This document shows positions 1-4,800 of a stretch of 5,598 nt of DNA, in pieces (the first letter of the stretch is position 1; the number at the start of each line of letters is the position of its first letter). The stretch is from Chloroflexota bacterium. GTDB lineage: Bacteria; Chloroflexota; Limnocylindria; Limnocylindrales; CSP1-4. The stretch covers positions 1 through 5,598 of the forward strand of contig SCTE01000060.1 of assembly GCA_004298915.1 (NCBI GenBank), written 5' to 3'. Under the pieces are notes generated by a model. That model made no database searches. It was not told where the DNA came from and was given only the letters and a program-made list of their open reading frames with translations. The translations under genes were made by a program, and so were the position numbers.

Positions 1-100
1 CGCGATGGTAGCGCGCCAGATGGCCCGTGAACGGGTGAAATTGCAGGGCGGAGGGGCGAATTCGCTCGGGCAGAGGGCCGATGTCGCCCGCGCCGAGGCC

Positions 101-532
101 TCAGTCCTCGGCGGACTCCTGGCCGAGCAGCTCCATCTGGATGAAGCCGGAGGTGTCGAACGACAGCTGGTGGGGGGCGAAGGGCGAGTAGCCTGCGGCG
201 TCGCCGATCGGCGCGAACTCGAGGACGACCCGCTCGTCGTTCTGGACCAGCGCGTACACCAGCATCTGGTCGGGGCGGGTCGAGAATTCGAGGCGCTCGA
301 ACGAATCGACGTTGAGGGTGACCGCGATCGGGGTGAAGAAACTCGACACGTCTGGCTGGTCGGTGACGATGCGCTCGACCCAGCCCGTGCCGTGGGTGAT
401 CATCTCGCGGCCACGGAAGTAGTGGTACGTCACGGTCTGCTTCAGCAGCGGGCGCAGCAGGTTGAGCATGTCCTCGCGCGACGAGACGACGCCGTCGTTG
501 ACGAAGAACTTCGCCGGTGGCTCGCTGGCCAA
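101..532 (-). CDS. Hypothetical protein, 143 aa, family not recognised
   Basis: I do not recognise this protein. It reads as a soluble protein with no signal peptide or membrane segment; after a helical stretch (DMLNLLRPLLKQ) the middle is rich in alternating hydrophobic and aromatic residues (TVTYHYFRG, FFTPIAVTLNV, LVYALVQ, RVVLEFAPIG), suggesting a beta-rich fold, and the tail is acidic (GQESAED). Codon third positions are almost all G or C, as in the neighbouring genes, which supports real coding on this strand over the overlapping plus-strand frame. The start is a choice: a GTG at 556 would give 151 aa but has no ribosome site, whereas a TTG at 532 sits 6 bases after a perfect AAGGAG; I prefer the TTG. 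An ATG at residue 30 of the longer form is a third option. It is divergent from coaX, so it may share the control region, but nothing in the sequence links it to CoA metabolism. Confidence 0.75.
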   Translation of the reverse strand: MASEPPAKFFVNDGVVSSREDMLNLLRPLLKQTVTYHYFRGREMITHGTGWVERIVTDQPDVSSFFTPIAVTLNVDSFERLEFSTRPDQMLVYALVQNDERVVLEFAPIGDAAGYSPFAPHQLSFDTSGFIQMELLGQESAED

Positions 533-538
533 GCAGGG

Positions 539-544
539 CTCCTT
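539..544 (-). promoter_or_regulatory. Shine-Dalgarno site AAGGAG of the divergent small gene
   Basis: On the minus strand AAGGAG is followed by the six bases CCCTGC and then TTG at 532. This is a consensus site at good spacing and is the reason for choosing the TTG over the GTG at 556, inside whose reading frame the site would otherwise encode Lys-Glu. If the GTG is the true start, the match is coincidental. Confidence 0.55.
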
Positions 545-627
545 CCGGATGGGCACGTGGGCGGTCGGAACGGAATCGATGGTACCGCACCAAACTGCCC
601 CAAACCAGCCCGATTGACTCGATGCAC

Positions 628-639
628 CACATCCATGTG
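628..639. promoter_or_regulatory. Candidate operator dyad in the coaX -35 region
   Basis: CACAT-CC-ATGTG is a perfect 5+5 bp inverted repeat with a 2 bp centre. It ends where the -35 element of the coaX promoter would be expected (about 639-644, where the sequence GAGGCC is a poor match to TTGACA). Its place could suit an activator that makes up for the weak -35, or a repressor. No known regulator is assigned; short dyads also occur by chance. Confidence 0.25.
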
Positions 640-642
640 AGG

Positions 643-660
643 CCGCGCAAAGTCGCGCGG
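643..660. promoter_or_regulatory. Candidate operator dyad in the coaX promoter spacer
   Basis: CCGCGC-N6-GCGCGG is a perfect 6+6 bp inverted repeat with a 6 bp centre (AAAGTC). It ends one base before the TATGAT box, so a protein bound here would cover the promoter. In GC-rich DNA such a repeat made only of G and C can arise by chance, so this is suggestive only. Confidence 0.3.
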
Positions 661-661
661 G

Positions 662-667
662 TATGAT
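662..667 (+). promoter_or_regulatory. -10 box of a probable leaderless promoter for coaX
   Basis: TATGAT differs from the TATAAT consensus at one base and stands out in very GC-rich DNA. It is separated by six bases (CGGCTC) from the coaX ATG at 674, which places the expected transcription start at or next to the A of the start codon. There is no room for a Shine-Dalgarno site on such a transcript, and none is seen. The hexamer 17 bp upstream (GAGGCC) is not a good -35. A TTGACT at 614-619 is 42 bp away, too far to pair with this box. Confidence 0.6.
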
Positions 668-673
668 CGGCTC

Positions 674-1486
674 ATGCTCCTCGCCATCGACATCGGCAAC
701 TCCAACGTGACCCTCGGCTGGTTCCGGGACGGCACGCTGGTCCAGCGCGGTCGTGCCGTCACCGCCCCCGGCGCCACGAGTCGCGAGCTCGAGCTGCTCC
801 TCGACGAGGCGCTCGGGCGCGACGGCCTCAGCCTGGATGCCGTCGGCGCCATGTCCCTGGCCTCCGTGGTCCCGTCGCTCACCGGGGCGCTGCAGGACGT
901 CGCGGCTCGCCGGTCGTGCTCAATCCTCGTCGCGAGTGCCTCCACGATCCCGATCGGCATCCGCGTCGACCAGCCCGAATCGGTCGGGGCGGATCGGCTC
1001 GTGAACGCCCTCGCGGCCGCACGCCTGCACGGCGCGCCGGCCGTCGTCGCGGACCTCGGCACCGCCACGACCGTCGATGCGGTCGCGGCCGACGGTGCCT
1101 TCGTCGGTGGTGCGATCGCGCCCGGGCTCGACCTCGGCCTCGAGGCCCTCGCCTCCCGGACGGCCCAGCTGCCGCGGATCGACCTGGTCGTTCCAGAGCG
1201 CGCGATCGGGCGCACGACGGTCTCTGCGATGCAGTCTGGGACGGTCTTCGGCTACCAGGCGCTGGTCGTCGGCCTCATCTCGCGCATCCGGGCCGAGCTG
1301 GCGGCCGACAGCGGCGTGCCGGCGAACGCGGTTCACGCGATCCTCACGGGAGGCCTGAGCGCGGTTTCATGGGCGTCGGTCCTCGAGGGCGTCGAGGTCA
1401 TCGATCCGGACCTCACGCTCAAGGGCCTGGCGATCCTCCATGCCGAGGTGGTCGGGCCGGCGGCGGGCGGAGACGTCAGGCGATGA
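674..1486 (+). CDS. coaX: Type III pantothenate kinase CoaX
   Basis: Phosphorylates pantothenate to 4'-phosphopantothenate with ATP, the first step of coenzyme A synthesis from the vitamin, in the cytoplasm. The 270 aa length is normal for the ASKHA-fold CoaX family (about 255-270). Motifs in order: the N-terminal phosphate loop DIGNSN (residues 6-11, with Asp6), SVVPSLT (64-70), the pantothenate-site signature GADRLVNALAA (105-115), the second phosphate motif ADLGTATTVDAV (126-137, with Asp127), GGAIAPGL (145-152), TAQLPRID (163-170), GRTTVSAMQSGTVFGY (179-194) and ILTGG (223-227). All key residues look intact. The ATG at 674 is set by the DIGNSN motif lying right at the N-terminus and by the -10 box just upstream. 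It is the first gene of the operon and its TGA overlaps the coaBC ATG. Members of this family are known for weak ATP binding and no feedback inhibition by CoA, so control here would more likely be at transcription. Confidence 0.96.
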   Translation: MLLAIDIGNSNVTLGWFRDGTLVQRGRAVTAPGATSRELELLLDEALGRDGLSLDAVGAMSLASVVPSLTGALQDVAARRSCSILVASASTIPIGIRVDQPESVGADRLVNALAAARLHGAPAVVADLGTATTVDAVAADGAFVGGAIAPGLDLGLEALASRTAQLPRIDLVVPERAIGRTTVSAMQSGTVFGYQALVVGLISRIRAELAADSGVPANAVHAILTGGLSAVSWASVLEGVEVIDPDLTLKGLAILHAEVVGPAAGGDVRR

Positions 1487-2925
1487 GCGGCCGCCTCGAG
1501 GGTCGGCTGATCGCCCTTGGCGTGACCGGATCCATCGCCGCCTACAAGGCCGTCGAGCTGCTGCGACTGCTGACCGCCGAAGGTGCGGATGTCGTCGTGC
1601 TCCTGTCGCCCTCGGCGACGCGCTTCGTCGGCCCGCTGACCTTTGCGGCTTTGTCGCGACATGCCGTCGAGAGCGAGCTCATGGAGCTCCTCCCGGATGG
1701 CCGGATCGGCCACATCGTCATCGCCGACAGCGCCGATGCCGTCGTCGTCGCACCGGCGACGGCGCACTGGCTCGGCGCGATGGCCTCGGGGATGGCCGGC
1801 GACGTCGTGACCGCGACCTGCCTCGCGACGTCGGCGCCGGTGATCGCCGCCCCGGCCATGGATGGCGACATGTGGCGGCATCCCGCCACGAGCGGCAACG
1901 TCGAGCGCCTCCGGACCGCCTTCGGCTACACGGTCGTCGAGCCAGGCTCGGGTCCGCTGGCCTCGGGCCAATCCGGTATCGGGCGCCTGGCCGACCTGCC
2001 GCTGATCGTGGACGCCGTGGTTGCCGCGGTCGCGGGACGACCGGTCCGTGCGCCGGATCCCGCGGCACGGCCGCCCCGCGTCGACGGGGTCGTGCGCGAG
2101 CCGGACCTCGTCGGGCGACACGTCGTCGTCACGGCCGGCGGGACTCGCGAACCGATCGATCCGGTTCGGTACATCGGCAATCGATCTTCGGGCCGCATGG
2201 GGGTGGCAATCGCCGAGGCCGCGCTCGATCGCGGTGCCCGGGTCACCCTCATCGCCGCGGCCACCAGCGTGGCGCTGCCCGATGACCGGGCCGCGGTCAT
2301 CCCGGTCGAGACGACCGGCGAGCTGCGGGCCGCGCTGCTGGCGACCCTGTTCGGCGGCGCCGGCGAAGGATTTGGAGATGCCATGGCGGGCGGCGCCGCC
2401 AACGGCGCCGGCGGCGGTGCGCCGGAATCGGCGACGGCCCGGTTCGACGCCCTCGTCATGGCCGCCGCGGTGAGCGACTTCCGGCCGACGCAGGCTCCGG
2501 ACCACAAGCTCGAACGGGGCGCCGGCATGACCCTCGAGCTCGAGCCGACGCCGGACCTCCTGGCCGAGGTGAGCCGGATCACCCACGGGCTCGACAGCAC
2601 GGGCGCGGCTACGCGGCTCGCCCTGGTGCCCGCCCCCGTGCTCGTCGGGTTCGCGGCCGAGACGGGATCGCTCGACCGCGCTCCGGACAAGCTCCGCCGG
2701 AAGGGCGTCGACCTGCTCGTGGCGAATGACGTCATGGACCCGGATTCGGGCTTCGGGACCGAGACCAACCGAGTGGTGATCCTCGATGCCGACGGCGGGC
2801 GGGACGAACTGCCACTCCTGTCGAAGCGCGAGGTCGCCGATCGCGTCCTCGATGGCGTCGTGGCGCGGATGGACGCCCGGACGCCGGCGGAGCAGACTGG
2901 CGCCATGAGCGAGGTATCACGATGA
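1483..2925 (+). CDS. coaBC: Bifunctional phosphopantothenoylcysteine decarboxylase / phosphopantothenate-cysteine ligase
   Basis: Two-domain flavoprotein (Dfp) of 480 aa. The C-terminal CoaB half joins 4'-phosphopantothenate to cysteine; the N-terminal CoaC half, with FMN, decarboxylates the product to 4'-phosphopantetheine. CoaC: GVTGSIAAYKAVELL (13-27), likely catalytic His77 in GHIVIADSAD, APATA (90-94), PAMDGDMW (124-131), and the flap LASGQSGIGRL (159-169). CoaB from about 210: VTAGGTREPID (216-226), RYIGNRSSGRMG (229-240, Asn233), AAAVSDFRP (327-335), Lys342, TPDLL (356-360), VGFAAET (388-394), DLLVANDV (410-417). Two usual CoaC residues differ: Asp127 where E. coli has Asn125, and Ser161 where E. 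coli has Cys158. A Gly/Ala-rich insert occupies about 291-315 in CoaB. The ATG at 1483 overlaps the coaX stop (ATGA) and puts the FMN motif at the usual place; a GGAG 10 bases upstream is a weak ribosome site. An upstream extension in this frame would lie over coaX and is not real. Confidence 0.95.
   Translation: MSGRLEGRLIALGVTGSIAAYKAVELLRLLTAEGADVVVLLSPSATRFVGPLTFAALSRHAVESELMELLPDGRIGHIVIADSADAVVVAPATAHWLGAMASGMAGDVVTATCLATSAPVIAAPAMDGDMWRHPATSGNVERLRTAFGYTVVEPGSGPLASGQSGIGRLADLPLIVDAVVAAVAGRPVRAPDPAARPPRVDGVVREPDLVGRHVVVTAGGTREPIDPVRYIGNRSSGRMGVAIAEAALDRGARVTLIAAATSVALPDDRAAVIPVETTGELRAALLATLFGGAGEGFGDAMAGGAANGAGGGAPESATARFDALVMAAAVSDFRPTQAPDHKLERGAGMTLELEPTPDLLAEVSRITHGLDSTGAATRLALVPAPVLVGFAAETGSLDRAPDKLRRKGVDLLVANDVMDPDSGFGTETNRVVILDADGGRDELPLLSKREVADRVLDGVVARMDARTPAEQTGAMSEVSR
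2911..2915 (+). promoter_or_regulatory. Shine-Dalgarno site of panB
   Basis: GAGGT lies inside the last codons of coaBC, with six bases (ATCACG) between it and the panB ATG at 2922. It supports that ATG over the in-frame-unrelated ATG at 2905, which belongs to the coaBC frame. Combined with the ATGA stop/start overlap it suggests coupled translation. Confidence 0.55.
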
Positions 2926-3860
2926 GCGCCACGAACAAGCCGGATCGCCGCCTGACGGTCGCGGACATCCATTCGATGCATGCCGACGGTGAGCGGCTGC
3001 CGATGCTCACCGCCTACGACTACCCGACCGCACGGATCCTGGACGATGCGGGGATCCCGATGCTTCTCGTCGGCGATTCGCTCGGCCAGGTGCTGTTGGG
3101 CTACGACTCGACCGTCCGCGTCTCGATGACCGAAATGCTCCACCACACGGCGGCCGTCGTCCGTGGATCGAAGCGGGCCCTGGTCATCGCCGACATGCCG
3201 TTCCTGTCCTACTCGTCGGTCGACGACGCACTCGCCAACGCCGGCCGGTTCCTGCGCGAGGCAGGCGCGACCGCCGTGAAGGTCGAGGGCGGCGTCCGGA
3301 GCGCTCGGACGGTCGAGGCCCTCGTCCGGGCCGGGGTGCCGGTCATGGGTCACATCGGCTGGACGCCCCAATCCCAGCACGGCATGGGCGGCAAGGTGCG
3401 GGTCCAGGGCAAGAGCCGTGAGACGGCACGGGCGCTCCTCGCCGACGCCATCGCGATCCAGGAGGCCGGCGCGTTCTCGATGGTCCTGGAGCTGGTCCCG
3501 GAGCAGCTGGCCGCGTCGATCACGTCGCGGCTGCGCATTCCCACGATCGGGATCGGGGCCGGGGCCGGATGCAGCGGCCAGGTCCAGGTGATCACCGACG
3601 TCCTCGGCCTGGGCGACTTCTCGCCCCGTCATGCCCGCAAGTACGCGGACCTCCAGGCCACGATCCGAAGCGCCGCGGAAGCCTGGGCCGCCGATGTCCG
3701 AACCGGCAACTTCCCGGGTCCGGCGGAGACCGTCCGGATGGACGAACAGACGCTCGACGAGGTGCTCGGGCGGACGGCCCAGGATCGGGCGTCAGCCGAT
3801 GCCATGGCAAGCGACGGCATGGGCCTCGGGGCCGGCATCCCGCTGGATCGAGACCTCTGA
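2922..3860 (+). CDS. panB: 3-methyl-2-oxobutanoate hydroxymethyltransferase (ketopantoate hydroxymethyltransferase)
   Basis: Transfers a hydroxymethyl group from 5,10-methylene-tetrahydrofolate to 2-oxoisovalerate, giving ketopantoate, the committed step of pantothenate synthesis. A Mg-dependent TIM-barrel enzyme. Motifs in order: LTAYDYPTA (29-37), LVGDSLG (49-55, with metal ligand Asp52 and Ser53), ADMPFLSY (90-97, metal ligand Asp91), VKVEGG (119-124, Lys120 and Glu122), GHIGWTPQ (143-150, His144), VQGKS (161-165), LELVPE (189-194, Glu190 the likely catalytic base) and PTIGIGAGAGCSGQVQV (207-223). All residues expected at the active site are present. Small departures are Trp147 where Leu is usual, and Ser218 where the family usually has CDGQ. 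At 312 aa it is longer than the common 264-280 because of a C-terminal tail after about residue 272 that looks low in conserved motifs. The start overlaps the coaBC stop (ATGA) and has a GAGG site upstream. Followed after 5 bases by panC. Confidence 0.96.
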   Translation: MSATNKPDRRLTVADIHSMHADGERLPMLTAYDYPTARILDDAGIPMLLVGDSLGQVLLGYDSTVRVSMTEMLHHTAAVVRGSKRALVIADMPFLSYSSVDDALANAGRFLREAGATAVKVEGGVRSARTVEALVRAGVPVMGHIGWTPQSQHGMGGKVRVQGKSRETARALLADAIAIQEAGAFSMVLELVPEQLAASITSRLRIPTIGIGAGAGCSGQVQVITDVLGLGDFSPRHARKYADLQATIRSAAEAWAADVRTGNFPGPAETVRMDEQTLDEVLGRTAQDRASADAMASDGMGLGAGIPLDRDL

Positions 3861-3865
3861 TCGGA

Positions 3866-4705
3866 TTGCCCACGACGATCGTCCGGTCGCGCGCCGACCT
3901 GCGCGCGGCCCTCGCGGATGCTCCGCGTCCGGTTGGCCTCGTTCCCACCATGGGCTGGCTCCATGACGGGCATCGCGCGCTCATGCAGCGGGCGCGTGCC
4001 GAGAACCGGACGACGGTCGTGTCGATCTTCGTCAATCCCCGCCAGTTCGGCGATCCGGCCGATCTCGCGCAGTACCCCCGCAACGAGGCCCGTGACGTCG
4101 CGGCGTGCGAGGCCGAGGGGGTGGATATCGTGTTCGCCCCGACCGTCGACGAGGTCTACCCGGTGGGCTTCGACACGTCCGTACAGGTCGGCGCGATTGC
4201 CCGCCCCCTCGAGGGACTGGCGCGGCCCGGCCACTTCGAGGGCGTCGCGACGGTCGTGGCCATCCTGTTCGGACTGGTCCGGGCCGAGCGTGCCTACTTC
4301 GGCCAGAAGGATGCCCAGCAGGTGGCCGTGATCCGCCGGATGGCCATCGACCTGGCGATCCCGACCGAGGTCATCGCCTGCCCGACGATTCGCGAGCCAG
4401 ACGGCCTCGCCATGTCGTCGCGCAACGTCCACCTGTCGCCGGCCGAGCGCGCCGCGGCGCCGGTCCTCCATCGAGCGCTCATGGCAGCGCGGCACGCCTG
4501 GGAGCGCGGCGAGCGCTCGGGCTCGCGGCTCCGGGGCATCATGGAGTCAACCCTCGCGGGCGAGCCGCTCGCGCGGGTCGAGTACGTGTCCTGCGCGAAG
4601 GCGACGACCCTCGAGGAGCTCGACGAGTTGGACGGCCCCGCGCTGCTGTCCCTCGCGGTCGAGATCGGCACGACCCGGCTCATCGACAACGTGCCCCTGG
4701 GCTGA
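3866..4705 (+). CDS. panC: Pantothenate synthetase (pantoate-beta-alanine ligase)
   Basis: Condenses pantoate with beta-alanine using ATP through a pantoyl-adenylate, giving pantothenate and AMP. A cytosolic nucleotidyltransferase of the HIGH/KMSKS-like fold. Motifs in order: LVPTMGWLHDGH (25-36, with the His33/His36 pair), SIFVNPRQF (53-61), QYPR (69-72), RPLEGLARPGHFEGVATVV (113-131), YFGQKDAQQ (144-152), and CPTIREPDGLAMSSRN (172-187, carrying the KMSKS-like loop MSSRN). No ATG lies before the essential PTMG motif, so a non-ATG start is required. TTG at 3866 gives 279 aa with PTMG at 27-30, matching E. coli PanC (283 aa). It begins 5 bases after the panB stop with no clear Shine-Dalgarno, so translation is probably by reinitiation after panB. 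The frame is open further upstream but only over panB. Its partner panD, which makes beta-alanine, is not present. Confidence 0.95.
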   Translation: MPTTIVRSRADLRAALADAPRPVGLVPTMGWLHDGHRALMQRARAENRTTVVSIFVNPRQFGDPADLAQYPRNEARDVAACEAEGVDIVFAPTVDEVYPVGFDTSVQVGAIARPLEGLARPGHFEGVATVVAILFGLVRAERAYFGQKDAQQVAVIRRMAIDLAIPTEVIACPTIREPDGLAMSSRNVHLSPAERAAAPVLHRALMAARHAWERGERSGSRLRGIMESTLAGEPLARVEYVSCAKATTLEELDELDGPALLSLAVEIGTTRLIDNVPLG

Positions 4706-4731
4706 CCGCCCGCCGCGTCGGCTTCGGGCGC

Positions 4732-4746
4732 GCCCGGCCGCCGGGC
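4732..4746. terminator. GC-rich hairpin between convergent genes, candidate terminator
   Basis: GCCCGGC-C-GCCGGGC is a perfect 7+7 bp inverted repeat, workable as a 6 bp stem with a 3-base loop. It lies 26 bases after the panC stop and 54 bases from the stop of the opposing gene. The overlapping palindrome GGGCGCGCCC (4726-4735) offers a competing fold. No T-run follows on either strand, so it is not a canonical intrinsic terminator; in GC-rich genomes such structures can still end transcription in both directions. Chance occurrence is possible. Confidence 0.35.
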
Positions 4747-4800
4747 CCCAACGGTCGGACTGGCACCTTCGTCGAACGGGCACCCGACGGGGCCGCGCCG

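Noticed and set aside
1..100. Possible RNA gene or terminator: GGTAGCGCG resembles a tRNA D-arm, with inverted repeats at 24-35 and 54-67
   Set aside because: No T-arm sequence, acceptor stem pairing or CCA end can be found, and the small hairpins (4-5 bp) are not followed by T-runs.
579..584. TACCAT on the minus strand as a -10 box for the small gene
   Set aside because: Only a partial match, and no acceptable -35 lies 16-18 bp upstream, so it is too weak to list as a promoter.
614..619. TTGACT, close to a consensus -35 element
   Set aside because: The hexamers 16-18 bp downstream (such as GTGAGG) do not resemble a -10 box, and the TATGAT box is 42 bp away.
5..640. A 211-codon open frame on the plus strand at the left edge
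   Set aside because: It is antisense to the small minus-strand gene, which has a better ribosome site and a more protein-like composition; the plus frame is full of Arg, Val, Glu and Gly without motifs.
1333..2586. A 417-codon open frame on the minus strand across coaBC
   Set aside because: Rich in Arg, Gly and Asp with no motif; explained by the strong codon bias of coaBC on the other strand.
1926..3632. A 568-codon open frame on the minus strand across coaBC and panB
   Set aside because: It is antisense to two clearly conserved enzymes, its translation is low-complexity Arg/Ser/Pro/Ala typical of GC-rich shadow frames, and it has no recognisable motif.
3629..4495. A 288-codon open frame on the minus strand across panB and panC
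   Set aside because: Antisense shadow of panC with no ribosome site or family motif seen.
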